A stretch of 64,000 nucleotides of DNA from positions 310,001 through 374,000 of the forward strand of contig NZ_JBBBNY010000002.1 of the NCBI RefSeq assembly GCF_037137055.1. The letters are read 5' to 3'. The translations under genes and the position numbers were made by a program. The notes beneath the pieces are model-generated. The model had not been told where the DNA came from. It was given only the letters and a program-made list of their open reading frames with translations, and searched no databases. The stretch is from Frateuria_A yonginensis. GTDB lineage: Bacteria > Pseudomonadota > Gammaproteobacteria > Xanthomonadales > Rhodanobacteraceae. Shown here piece after piece: positions 56,488-64,000 of this stretch (position 1 is its first letter; every line of letters begins with the position of its first letter).

Positions 56488-58263
56488 CTACTTGAGCGTG
56501 GTGCGGCTGGTGATCACCAGCCCGCTGCTGTCCACGTGGGCTTCGGCATCCATCGCCTCCACCCGTGCCGCCTGCGCGCGCATCGCGTCGAACTGCGCCT
56601 TGCTGCGGGCGGCGCCGGCGGCCTTGTCGGCCTGGTCGGCCGGCGCGGGCTCGCCTTCCTTGCTGAGCGCGGCGGCGGCCGAGGCCAGGCTGTCGGCCTT
56701 CTGCTGCATCAGGTTGATCCAGTCCAGGTACATCGGGCCGCTAAGGTGCATGCGCAGCAGCTGGCCCGGCTCGCCGGCCGGGGCCTTGAGGGCTTCGGCC
56801 AGCCTGGCATCCTCGCCCTGGCCGATACCCAGGCCCAGGCTGCGCGCGGCCATCGCCATCCAGGCCGGTTGTCCGAACATGCCGGCCAGGGTGGGCGGCA
56901 GCGCCGCCGGTTTGCCGTCCGGGCCGAGCTTCAGCTGGGCCAGTGCCGGAGTCATCATCTGGCCCATGGCCAGCAGGCCGGCGGGGTTGCTGGTGCCCAG
57001 CACCAGCCGGCCGCTGAACTGCGGCATGGCGTTGCCCGCGCCCGGTGCGAAGCGATCCAGGGAAAGGCCTACCCCGAGCAGGTCACCGAACGGCGGGATG
57101 GCCGCCTTCTGCATGGCGGGGCCCAGCTTGGCGAAACTGTCGTTGATCTCGGCCAGCGCCGGACAGGTGAACGGCTTGGCGGCAACCGCATCGGCCTGCG
57201 CGGTCCAGAACGTGCGCATCTGCGCCACCGGGAGGCCAAGGAAGAACTCGAACGGCGAGGCCGGCTCGGTCGCGCCCAGGCCCGGCAGGTCGACCTTCAT
57301 CCCGCTGAAGGCTTGCACGATGTCGCCGGCCAGCGCGACGTCCCAGCGCAGGTCCTGGTGCTTGGCGTCCAGCCGCGTGTAACCGAAGCTGATCTGCGGC
57401 ACGCGCGCGGCGATGCGCGCCGCATCGGCCTGGCAGCCGGGCGGAATCTGCAACTGGTTCGCCACCGGTTCACCGGTCTGCGCCGACTCGGCCTGCGCGC
57501 GCGCCTTGAACATCGCGCCGAACAGCGGGTCCTTGCCGCTGGCCGCCAGCGGCAGCGCGCGGCTCAGGTCCAGCTCGCCCACCGCCCACTTGGCGTAGCC
57601 CTTGGCCTTGGCCAGGTCGGCCAGCCGGCCATCGTCCTGCAGGCTCCTGGCCGGCCGGTCCAGGCCCAGCGCCTGGCGCAGCAGCGGCTGCGCCGCATCC
57701 GCGGGCAGGATCGCGGCCACCGCCTGCCTGCCGACCACCGCCAGGATCAGCTGGGTGCCGCTGGCGACGGAGACGTGACGGCGATAGCTCTGCTTGTCGA
57801 TGCTGGCCACCTCCAGCTTCTTGCCGTACGCGGTCTCCAGCCGACCGATGAAGGCCTGGAAGGCGTTGGGATCGGCCAGCTCGAAGCGCAGCACCGGCGC
57901 CAGGCCCAGGCCGTACAGGGCGGAGTGTCCCTTCAGGTCGAGGCCGGCGTTCTGGGCGAAGGTCTGGATGGTCTTGCCGTCGAGTTCCGTGGCGAAGGCA
58001 CGCAGCAGGTTGGCGCTGTCCGCGTCCTTGGCCGCGAGCTCGTCGGCGGTGGCGCGCAGTTGCGCCACCTGCGCCGGCAGCTGGGTGTCGGCCTGGGCGA
58101 GCAGGGCGTTGCGCGTGTCCTCGTCCAGCACCTCGAGATTGGCCACCGCGTAGGGCGTATCGGCGGGAGCGAAGGCCAGCGGGGCGTCCTTGTCCTTGTG
58201 CCCGCAGGCGGCCAGCAGCACGCCGGCGAAGGCCAGCGCGAGGGTGCGCTTGGTGAATCGCAT
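56488..58263 (-). CDS. large predicted lipoprotein of unknown function
   Basis: Protein of 591 residues that I do not recognise. It begins with a lipoprotein signal (MRFTKRTLALAFAGVLLAAC) with lipidation at Cys20, followed by Gly, which favours outer-membrane sorting. The mature part is alanine- and leucine-rich with alternating helical and strand-like stretches, a few cysteines (in PPGCQADA and PFTCPALAE) and no enzymatic motif that I can see. The C-terminal part has a charged A/E/K stretch (near 540-575) and ends with a strand-like HVDSSGLVITSRTTLK. It stands alone between terminators, 66 bases after pyrB on the same strand. Confidence 0.8.
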   Translation of the reverse strand: MRFTKRTLALAFAGVLLAACGHKDKDAPLAFAPADTPYAVANLEVLDEDTRNALLAQADTQLPAQVAQLRATADELAAKDADSANLLRAFATELDGKTIQTFAQNAGLDLKGHSALYGLGLAPVLRFELADPNAFQAFIGRLETAYGKKLEVASIDKQSYRRHVSVASGTQLILAVVGRQAVAAILPADAAQPLLRQALGLDRPARSLQDDGRLADLAKAKGYAKWAVGELDLSRALPLAASGKDPLFGAMFKARAQAESAQTGEPVANQLQIPPGCQADAARIAARVPQISFGYTRLDAKHQDLRWDVALAGDIVQAFSGMKVDLPGLGATEPASPFEFFLGLPVAQMRTFWTAQADAVAAKPFTCPALAEINDSFAKLGPAMQKAAIPPFGDLLGVGLSLDRFAPGAGNAMPQFSGRLVLGTSNPAGLLAMGQMMTPALAQLKLGPDGKPAALPPTLAGMFGQPAWMAMAARSLGLGIGQGEDARLAEALKAPAGEPGQLLRMHLSGPMYLDWINLMQQKADSLASAAAALSKEGEPAPADQADKAAGAARSKAQFDAMRAQAARVEAMDAEAHVDSSGLVITSRTTLK

Positions 58264-58329
58264 GGTGTTCGTTCCCCTGAAATGAGTGGCCCCGGCATTA
58301 TGCCTCGGGGCGCGGCACGCGTCCGGTGT

Positions 58330-59256
58330 TCAGCGGCCCAGCAGCTCGCCGAGCACGGCCATGCGCACGAACACGCCGTTGCCGACCTGCTCGAGGATCT
58401 TCGACTGCGCGCCGTCGGCGACCTCCGGGGCGATCTCGATGCCGCGGTTGATCGGGCCCGGATGCATCACCAGGCAGCCCTTGGCGGCGCGGCCCAGTCG
58501 CCGCACGTCCAGGCCGTAGCGGGCGAAGTAGGCCGCCTCGTCCGGCAGCTCGGTGGCCGCCATGCGTTCCTTCTGCAGGCGCAGCATGATCGCCACGTCC
58601 GCGCCTTCGATCGCCTCGTCGAAGTCCTCGACGAAGCGGCAGCGCGGGAATTCCTCCTGCGTGGGCATCAGCGGCGCCGGGCCGCACAGGCGGATCTCGC
58701 GCACGCCCATCGCGGCGAGCGCGTGCACGTCCGAGCGCGCCACGCGCGAGTGCTTGATGTCGCCGCAGATCACCACGGCGAGGTTCTCGAAGTCGGGGCG
58801 GTGCTCGCGGATGGTCATCACGTCGAGCAGGCCCTGGGTCGGATGCGCGCGGTTGCCGTCGCCGGCGTTGATCACGGAGACGCCGCTCATGGCGTGGCGC
58901 ACCAGTTCCTCCGGCGTGCCGGAGACCTTGTGGCGCACCACGATGGCGTCCAGGTGCATGGCCTCGAGCGTGTGCAGCGTGTCGAACAGCTCCTCGCCCT
59001 TGGCGGTGGAGGAGAATCCGATGTCGAAGTTGATCACGTCGGCGCCGAGCCGCCGCGCGGCCAGCTCGAACGAGGTGCGCGTGCGGGTCGACGGCTCGAA
59101 GAACAGATTGAGCACGGTGCGGCCGGCCAGCAGGTCGAGCTTGCGGGTGCCGTGCGCGCAGGCGTCACGCATGGACAGGGCGCGGTCGAGCAGGCGCTCG
59201 ATGCAGGCGCGCGGCAGGTTCTCCAGCGTGGTCAGGTGGCGCAGGCGCGAGCTCAT
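58330..59256 (-). CDS. pyrB: aspartate carbamoyltransferase, catalytic subunit
   Basis: First committed step of pyrimidine synthesis: aspartate plus carbamoyl phosphate. From the ATG at 59256 it has 308 residues (MSSRLRHLTTLENLPRACIE); an ATG at 59292 would add 12. The carbamoyl-phosphate motif FFEPSTRTRTSFE is intact, as are GDGNRAHPTQGLLD and HPGPINRGIEI. No pyrI or pyrC gene follows. Last gene of the gshB-tonB-yqgE-ruvX-pyrB set. Confidence 0.97.
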   Translation of the reverse strand: MSSRLRHLTTLENLPRACIERLLDRALSMRDACAHGTRKLDLLAGRTVLNLFFEPSTRTRTSFELAARRLGADVINFDIGFSSTAKGEELFDTLHTLEAMHLDAIVVRHKVSGTPEELVRHAMSGVSVINAGDGNRAHPTQGLLDVMTIREHRPDFENLAVVICGDIKHSRVARSDVHALAAMGVREIRLCGPAPLMPTQEEFPRCRFVEDFDEAIEGADVAIMLRLQKERMAATELPDEAAYFARYGLDVRRLGRAAKGCLVMHPGPINRGIEIAPEVADGAQSKILEQVGNGVFVRMAVLGELLGR

Positions 59257-59296
59257 GGCGGGCGGTTCGAAGGAGCGGGATGGGATGAACATGCGG

Positions 59297-59743
59297 TCAG
59301 CCTGTCGGAGTCTGGTCGGGAGCGGGCGTGGCGGCAAGCCAGCGTTCGAGGATCACGGCGGCCGCCTCGGCGTCGATCCTGTCCGCGTCGCTACGCCGGC
59401 GCGCGCCGGCGGCGCGCGCCTCGGCGAAGCGGCGGGCCGCTTCCTGCGAGCTGTGTCGTTCGTCGACCAGCACGACCGGGGTGCGGTAGCGCTGGCGCAG
59501 GTGCTCGGCGAAACGCCGGGCCAGACGGCTGGCCGGCTGCTCGGCGCCGTCCAGCGTCAGCGGCAGCCCGACGACCAGCGTGTCGGGCTGCCATTCGCGC
59601 TGCAGTGCATCCAGACGGGGCCAGTCCGGTCCGCCCGACTGCACGGGCACCACGGCGAGGGCGCGGGCGCTGGCGGTGACCCGGTTGCCGACGGCGACGC
59701 CGATCAGCCGGCTGCCGACATCGAAACCGAGCACGCAGCTCAT
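59297..59743 (-). CDS. ruvX: Holliday junction resolvase-like RuvX (YqgF)
   Basis: RNase H-fold nuclease implicated in 16S pre-rRNA processing and possibly junction resolution. From the ATG at 59743 it has 148 residues. Catalytic acids are in VLGFDVGSRLIGVAVGN, LVVGLPL, VLVDERHSSQEA and the final DADRIDAEAAAVILERWL. Conserved neighbour of yqgE. Confidence 0.96.
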   Translation of the reverse strand: MSCVLGFDVGSRLIGVAVGNRVTASARALAVVPVQSGGPDWPRLDALQREWQPDTLVVGLPLTLDGAEQPASRLARRFAEHLRQRYRTPVVLVDERHSSQEAARRFAEARAAGARRRSDADRIDAEAAAVILERWLAATPAPDQTPTG

Positions 59744-59783
59744 GCGGCCCGACCCACGTGCAACGGGAGACGCCGCGCCACGC

Positions 59784-60356
59784 TCACGCGTGGCCCGCAT
59801 AGCCGGGAAGCTGCAACGGATCCACGCCGACCAGGCCGGCGGCGGCGCTCCAGCGCTCCTCCAGCGGGGTGTGGAACAACACCCGCTCGTTCGCCTCGGC
59901 GGTGAGCCAGGTGTTGTCCTTGAGTTCCTGCTCGAGCTGTCCCGCGCTCCAGCCGGCATAGCCGAGCGCCATCAGTGCCTCGCGCGGCCCCTCGCCCGCG
60001 GCCATCGCGACCAGGATGTCGCGCGAGGTGGTCACCGACCATTCCGCGTTGATGCGGTAGCTGGATTCCCAGTGCCCGTGCTCGCGGTGCAGCACGAAGC
60101 CGCGTTCCTGCTGCACGGGCCCGCCGATCAGCACCGGCCGGTCGGCCAGCTCCTGGTCGGTGCAGTCGAGCTTGAGCTGCGCCAGCACGTCGCCGAGACG
60201 GTATTCGGAAAGCTGGTTCACCAGCAGGCCGACCGCGCCGTCCTCGTCGTGCTGGCAGAGAAAGGCCACGCTACGCGAGAACGGCGGCTCGGCCAGGCTC
60301 GGCATGGCGATCAGGAAGTGCCCGGCGAGGGTCTGCGGTTTGGGGACGGCGCTCAT
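59784..60356 (-). CDS. yqgE: YqgE/AlgH family protein
   Basis: Conserved protein of 190 residues (UPF0301) with LAGHFLIAMPSLAEPPFSRSV, GAVGLLVNQ and the later RDILVAMAAGEGPREALMALG and GYAGWSAGQLEQEL. In Pseudomonas AlgH affects alginate and quorum signals; the molecular function is unknown. A TACAAT element ends six bases before the ATG, so the mRNA may be leaderless. Usual neighbour of ruvX and gshB. Confidence 0.96.
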   Translation of the reverse strand: MSAVPKPQTLAGHFLIAMPSLAEPPFSRSVAFLCQHDEDGAVGLLVNQLSEYRLGDVLAQLKLDCTDQELADRPVLIGGPVQQERGFVLHREHGHWESSYRINAEWSVTTSRDILVAMAAGEGPREALMALGYAGWSAGQLEQELKDNTWLTAEANERVLFHTPLEERWSAAAGLVGVDPLQLPGYAGHA

Positions 60357-60362
60357 GCAGAC

Positions 60363-60368
60363 ATTGTA
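60363..60368 (-). promoter_or_regulatory. -10 element six bases before the yqgE start
   Basis: On the minus strand TACAAT is followed by GTCTGC and the ATG. Transcription would begin at about the A of ATG, and no Shine-Dalgarno is present. The -35 region is poor. With 105 bases between tonB and yqgE, an internal promoter is reasonable. Confidence 0.42.
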
Positions 60369-60461
60369 ATGCGGCGGACGGAGGCGCGTTGTAACGCGAG
60401 CGATGTGAAGCGGCCGCGTTGGGTGTCTACGCATCCTTTCCGGCCGGCGCGGGCGGGCGGC

Positions 60462-61325
60462 CTACTTGTTGCGCAGCACGTTGCCGGGCAGAAACTGCCA
60501 GGTGCGGGTGATGTAGAGCTCGTCGACGTGCTGATCGCTCGGGATCGGCGGGAACGGCGCGGCCAGCCGGACGATGCGCTCGGCCGCCTTGTCCAGCAGC
60601 GGCTGTCCGGAACTGCGGATCACGTCGATCGCCTTGACGCTGCCGTCGCGGCGCAGGGTGACGGTCAGTTCCAGCTCGCCGTGCAGGTTGCGCCGGCGCG
60701 CTTCCTCCGGATAGTTGAGATTGCCGATGCGTTCGATGCGGTCGACCCAGCCGCGCATGTACGCCGCATAGACGTATTCCCTGGTGTTGGCCGAGATGAA
60801 CTTCTTCTTCGGCCGCTTGGCGTAGGCCTCCCGCCGGTCGCGCAGCTCGGCGGCCAGCTGCGCCATCTCCTGGCGACGGCGCAGTTCCGCCGCGGTGGGC
60901 GTGTCCTCGGTCTGGCGCTCGGGACGGGCGGTGTCGCTGTCGACACTGAAGTCGCTGCGGCCGGTGGTGGTGATGCGGCGGGACGGCGTGGCCGGCTGCG
61001 GCCGCGGCACGGTGGCTTCCACCGGCTGCGGGGCGGTGCCCGGGGTAGGCTTGGTCAGCGCGCCGGAGAACGGCTGCGAAGGCCGTTCGGCGTGGTCGCT
61101 CTGGCCGCCGCCGCGGTTGTTCGCCTGGGCCAGGAAGTCGGCCTTGTCTGGCGCCTCGCGGTTGGCCACGTCGACCAGGGTGACGTCCAGCGTCGGCAGA
61201 CCCGGCTTGGGCTTGACGAAATGGAAGGTCAGCCCGAGCAGCAGCACGCCGTGCAGCAGCAGCGAGAACAGCAGGGTCGCCCCGATCGGATCAGGGGTGT
61301 CGGGGCGGCGGACGGTGGCACTCAC
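60462..61325 (-). CDS. TonB-family energy-transducing protein
   Basis: Inner-membrane protein of 287 residues that couples proton-motive force to outer-membrane transporters. It has an N-terminal membrane anchor (about 16-36, ATLLFSLLLHGVLLLGL), a proline-rich charged middle and a C-terminal TonB domain (NLNYPEEARRRNLHGELELTVTLRRDGSVKAIDVIRSSG in parts). The YPxxAR motif is present as YPEEARR. No exbB or exbD lies beside it. Overlaps the gshB stop by four bases. Confidence 0.93.
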   Translation of the reverse strand: MSATVRRPDTPDPIGATLLFSLLLHGVLLLGLTFHFVKPKPGLPTLDVTLVDVANREAPDKADFLAQANNRGGGQSDHAERPSQPFSGALTKPTPGTAPQPVEATVPRPQPATPSRRITTTGRSDFSVDSDTARPERQTEDTPTAAELRRRQEMAQLAAELRDRREAYAKRPKKKFISANTREYVYAAYMRGWVDRIERIGNLNYPEEARRRNLHGELELTVTLRRDGSVKAIDVIRSSGQPLLDKAAERIVRLAAPFPPIPSDQHVDELYITRTWQFLPGNVLRNK

Positions 61326-62284
61326 GCGGGAACGTTCTCGATCGCATCGAACAGCTGTCCGGCGATATTAAGCCCGAACTGCGCGTCCAGTTCGCGGGCA
61401 CAGGTCGGTGATGTGACGTTGATCTCGGTGAGGTAGTCGCCGATCACGTCCAGGCCGACGAAACGCAGGCCGCGCCGACGCAGTTCGGGAGCCACCTGGG
61501 CGGCGATCGAGCGGTCGCGGTCGGACAGCGGCACGCCCACGCCGCGGCCGCCCGCGGCCAGGTTGCCGCGGAACTCGTCGCCCTGAGGGATGCGCGCCAG
61601 CGCGTAGGGCACCGGCTCGCCGTCGATCAGCAGGATGCGCTTGTCGCCGGCACTGATCGCCGGAATGAACTTCTGCGCCATGGCGAAGTGCCGGCCCTCG
61701 CCGTGCATGCCGCCGGCCAGCAGCGTTTCCAGCATGGAATTGAGATTGCCGTCGCCGGCGCGGATGCGGAAGATGCCGCGCCCGCCCATGCCGTCCAGCG
61801 GCTTGAGTACCGCCTCGCCGTGCTCGGCGACGAAGCGGCGCAGCTCGCCGGGGTCGCGCGAGACCAGCGTCGGCGCGATGCACTGGGGAAACTGCAGCGC
61901 GAAAAGCTTCTCGTTGCAGTCGCGCAGCGCCTGCGGGTCATTGACGACCTGCACGCCGCCGCGCTGGGCCGCATCCAGCACCATCGTGTCGTAGAGGAAC
62001 TGCGCGTCCACCGGCGGATCCTTGCGCATCAGCACCACATCCATCTCGCGCAGGTCGCGCCAGCGGCGTTCGCCCAGCGCGTACCAGCCCGCCGGATCGT
62101 CCCGCACCGTGAGCGGCGCCAGCCGGGCGAACGGGGCGCCGTCGCGCAGGGCCAGGTCGCCCTGCTCCATGTAGTGCAAGGCGTGGCCGCGGCGCTGCGC
62201 CTCCAGCAGCATGGCGAAGCTGGTGTCCTTGGCGATCTTGATGGCGCCGATGGGGTCCATCAGCACGGCAACCGAAAGCGGCAT
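61322..62284 (-). CDS. gshB: glutathione synthetase
   Basis: ATP-grasp enzyme joining gamma-glutamylcysteine and glycine. From the ATG at 62284 (GGAGAATTCC ahead) it has 320 residues. VLMDPIGAIKIAKDTSFAML, VLMRKDPPVD, VLKPLDGMGGRGIFRI and the C-terminal GLDVIGDYLTEINVTSPT with metal ligands are typical. An inverted repeat lies in the leader. First gene of the gshB-tonB-yqgE-ruvX-pyrB set, divergent from pilG. Confidence 0.98.
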   Translation of the reverse strand: MPLSVAVLMDPIGAIKIAKDTSFAMLLEAQRRGHALHYMEQGDLALRDGAPFARLAPLTVRDDPAGWYALGERRWRDLREMDVVLMRKDPPVDAQFLYDTMVLDAAQRGGVQVVNDPQALRDCNEKLFALQFPQCIAPTLVSRDPGELRRFVAEHGEAVLKPLDGMGGRGIFRIRAGDGNLNSMLETLLAGGMHGEGRHFAMAQKFIPAISAGDKRILLIDGEPVPYALARIPQGDEFRGNLAAGGRGVGVPLSDRDRSIAAQVAPELRRRGLRFVGLDVIGDYLTEINVTSPTCARELDAQFGLNIAGQLFDAIENVPA

Positions 62285-62600
62285 GGAATTCTCCGTGGCT
62301 TGCGAGGGGCCGGCAGGCAGGCGCTCGTCTGCCTGCCGGCAGGGGTCCGGACAGTCTACGTCGGGTAGGTGCGGTTGTATGGCCGGGCCCGCTCCGCCGG
62401 AGCGGGACGGAGCGCGCATCCAGCCCAGGATTTGCTTGACGCCGCTGCGGTCAGGCGGTAAACAGCAACGCATTGACTGCGTTGCCGGCAACCGGGGCGC
62501 AACTCCAGAACAAATTGCGGTTTTTTTACATGCACACCGGCCGGCATCCGCTCGGCCGTGTGCCTTACCTGAGCCTCGGGCGGGCAGCAGGGGGGGTTGA
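62285..62600. other. gshB-pilG divergent regulatory gap
   Basis: These 316 bases hold no gene. They contain the inverted repeat at 62309-62340, several A/T-rich patches, and a run of T (62520-62527) about 75 bases before pilG. I could not pair a -10 with a -35 for pilG, nor find a sigma-54 site with correct spacing. Confidence 0.6.
62309..62340. repeat. inverted repeat in the gshB leader
   Basis: A perfect 12-bp stem GCCGGCAGGCAG/CTGCCTGCCGGC with an 8-base loop, 24 bases upstream of the gshB ATG. No T-run follows on either strand, so it may be a leader hairpin or an operator-like palindrome rather than a terminator. Confidence 0.6.
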
Positions 62601-63002
62601 GTGAACTTGAACGCGAGCGACAACGGCTTGACCGGTCTGAAGGTCATGGTCATCGATGACTCCAAGACCATCCGCCGCACTGCCGAGACCCTGCTCAAGA
62701 AAGAAGGGTGCGAGGTCCTCACCGCCGTCGACGGGTTCGAGGCACTGGCCAAGATCTCCGACCAGAAGCCGGCGATCATCTTCGTCGACATCATGATGCC
62801 CAGGCTGGACGGCTACCAGACCTGCGCGCTGATCAAGAACAACCCGCAGTTCCGCAACACGCCGGTGATCATGTTGAGCTCGAAGGACGGCCTGTTCGAC
62901 AAGGCCCGCGGGCGCATCGTCGGCGCCGAACAGTACCTGACCAAGCCGTTCACCCGCGACGAACTGCTTGGCGCCATCCATCGTCACGTCAGCACGGTCT
63001 GA
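62601..63002 (+). CDS. pilG: twitching motility response regulator PilG
   Basis: CheY-like single-domain regulator of the Pil-Chp chemosensory system, acting on pilus extension. The start is GTG at 62601 with GGGGGG as ribosome site, giving 133 residues. The receiver has Asp63 in AIIFVDIMMPRLDGYQ and Lys115 in QYLTKPF, with the acidic pair DD at 19-20. Length and the LKVMVIDDSKTIRRTAETLL start are typical of PilG. Followed by pilH and pilI. Confidence 0.96.
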   Translation: MNLNASDNGLTGLKVMVIDDSKTIRRTAETLLKKEGCEVLTAVDGFEALAKISDQKPAIIFVDIMMPRLDGYQTCALIKNNPQFRNTPVIMLSSKDGLFDKARGRIVGAEQYLTKPFTRDELLGAIHRHVSTV

Positions 63003-63036
63003 GAGCCACTGACTGCCGCGTCTTAAGGGGAGACCT

Positions 63037-63408
63037 GTGGCAAAGATCCTCATCATCGACGACTCGCCGACCGACGTGCGCGTGTTCACCACGCTGCTCG
63101 AGCGGGCGGGCTACCAGGTCGCCGCCGTCAGCACCGCCGAGGAAGGCATCGAGCGCGTGCGCGCCGACCTGCCGGACCTGGTCATCATGGACGTCATCAT
63201 GCCCGGCATGAACGGCTTCCAGGCCACGCGCACCCTCACGCGGGATCCGGCTACCTCGAACGTGCCGATCGTGATGATCACCACCAAGTCGATGGAGACC
63301 GACCGCGTGTGGGGCCTGCGCCAGGGCGCGCGCGCGTTCATCACCAAGCCGGTCAACGAGAAGGAACTGCTGACCTGCATCAACGACCTGTTGCCGAGCG
63401 CGGCATGA
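63037..63408 (+). CDS. pilH: twitching motility response regulator PilH
   Basis: Second CheY-like regulator of the Pil-Chp system, thought to oppose PilG or drain phosphate from the kinase ChpA. The start is GTG at 63037 after GGGGAG, giving 123 residues. Asp52 is in LVIMDVIMPGMNG and Lys104 is in AFITKPVNEKE. The MAKILIIDDSPTDVRVFTTLL start is typical. Stop overlaps pilI (ATGA). Confidence 0.96.
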   Translation: MAKILIIDDSPTDVRVFTTLLERAGYQVAAVSTAEEGIERVRADLPDLVIMDVIMPGMNGFQATRTLTRDPATSNVPIVMITTKSMETDRVWGLRQGARAFITKPVNEKELLTCINDLLPSAA

Positions 63409-63950
63409 ACGAGAGCGCCAACCTCAGCCCGTTCGAGATCCTGGCCCACTACGAGCGCCTGTCGCTGGCGCACGCGCTGGACGTGCAGGACAAGATGGAG
63501 GCGCCCGGCCTGTGGCGCGGCATCGGATACCGGGTGGGGTCGCGCCTGTTCGTCAGTGCCATCGACGAGATCAACGAACTGCTGGCGGTGCCGGCGCTGA
63601 CGCCGGTGCCGCTGACCCGGCCCTGGCTGCTGGGCGTGGCCAACGTGCGCGGCAACCTGGTGCCGGTGATCGACTTCAACCGCTTCCTGTTCGGCGAGCG
63701 CACGCAGCCGACCGAGCGCACGCGCCTGCTGATCGTGCGCCAGGGCGGCGGCAGCGTCGCGCTGATGGTCGACGAGGTGTTCGGCCAGCGCACGGTCGAC
63801 GAGGAGCAGCGGCGCGGGGCGATGCGCGAGGACGATCCGCGGCTGACCCGTTTCGTCGAGGAGCGGGTCGAGGTCGGACCGCAGCAGCTGGGCGTGTTCA
63901 GCATGAAGCGGCTGGTGCGGGCACCGGATTTCCGCCAGGCCGCGGCCTGA
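63405..63950 (+). CDS. pilI: CheW-like adaptor PilI
   Basis: Adaptor linking the pilus chemoreceptor PilJ to the kinase ChpA. The ATG at 63405 overlaps the pilH stop and gives 181 residues (MNESANLSPFEILAHYERLS). The CheW domain covers about 35-175, with WLLGVANVRGNLVPVIDFNRFL as the signature. The receptor gene pilJ is expected just beyond the window end. The last 50 bases of the window hold no gene. Confidence 0.95.
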   Translation: MNESANLSPFEILAHYERLSLAHALDVQDKMEAPGLWRGIGYRVGSRLFVSAIDEINELLAVPALTPVPLTRPWLLGVANVRGNLVPVIDFNRFLFGERTQPTERTRLLIVRQGGGSVALMVDEVFGQRTVDEEQRRGAMREDDPRLTRFVEERVEVGPQQLGVFSMKRLVRAPDFRQAAA

Positions 63951-63960
63951 CGAACGGTTG

Positions 63961-63985
63961 GTAGGGCCGGCGCCGGGGCGTGGCC
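63961..63985 (+). repeat. possible GTAG-headed REP fragment
   Basis: GTAG followed by GGCCGGCGCC and, after GGGGCGT, GGCC: the tetramer head and self-complementary GC-rich stem recall the other two GTAG palindromes of the window, but the pairing is imperfect. Confidence 0.3.
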
Positions 63986-64000
63986 GGAAACAGGGGCGAT

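Noticed and set aside
62471..62600. Sigma-54 type site upstream of pilG
   Set aside because: TTGC at 62515 lacks a GG at the required distance; no TGGC-N-TTGC match was found.

Overview
This window reads as chromosome from a high-G+C gammaproteobacterium of the Xanthomonadales (Lysobacterales) group, most likely a Rhodanobacteraceae member (Rhodanobacter/Dyella-like). The grounds are the gene orders gshB-tonB-yqgE-ruvX-pyrB beside pilGHI, aroK-aroB, pilT-pilU near proC-yggT and a holD-like gene before rimI, together with a class II DAHP synthase, an H-NS protein with a TWSGRGKRPRW tail, and GTAG-headed palindromic repeats. The genus is inferred, not proven.

Region 1 (1-16508) is the translation supercluster: the 3' part of fusA, a tuf gene interrupted by an assembly gap, then the S10, spc and alpha operons (rpsJ to rplQ), with secY and rpoA. 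All genes are intact, but rpmJ is missing from its usual place. The control signals are the unusual part. A near-consensus promoter is followed at once by a terminator-type hairpin ahead of rpsJ. A terminator plus a new promoter split the spc operon between rpsN and rpsH. Terminator-like hairpins separate rpoA from rplQ. A two-hairpin repeat recurs before tuf, rpsN, rplR and rplQ.

Region 2 (16500-27750) is mixed. It holds dsbB with a class II DAHP synthase, a minus-strand set (exported amidase, GDCCVxC small protein, short signal peptidase I), a divergent pair of c-type cytochromes with five haem sites, a mismatch uracil glycosylase overlapping a PP-loop ATPase, an MscS channel, and an OmpR/histidine-kinase pair. 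Region 3 (27750-35500) carries rng, the giant AsmA-like yhdP, tldD and hns.

Region 4 (35700-46140) has proS, a DUF4124 protein, pssA, a HolD-like clamp-loader subunit, rimI, valS, a YCII protein, two membrane DUF proteins (DUF4328, DUF3147), hemE and a WGR protein. Region 5 (46300-53100) has aroB-aroK, an SDR epimerase, a glycerate-kinase-like protein, pdxH-yjbQ, a BtuF-like protein without signal peptide, yggT and proC. Region 6 (53390-64000) holds the type IV pilus motors pilT/pilU, a BON protein, a large orphan lipoprotein, pyrB-ruvX-yqgE-tonB-gshB, and divergent from these the Pil-Chp genes pilG, pilH and pilI.

Most of the window is housekeeping. I found no CRISPR array, prophage, transposase, tRNA or rRNA gene, and no clearly new defence or biosynthetic system. 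The most interesting signals are regulatory (the ribosomal operon leaders and the repeat family), plus a few poorly characterised proteins: the GDCCVxC cluster, the HolD-like protein, the orphan lipoprotein and the signal-less BtuF-like protein. Every promoter and terminator here was judged by eye.
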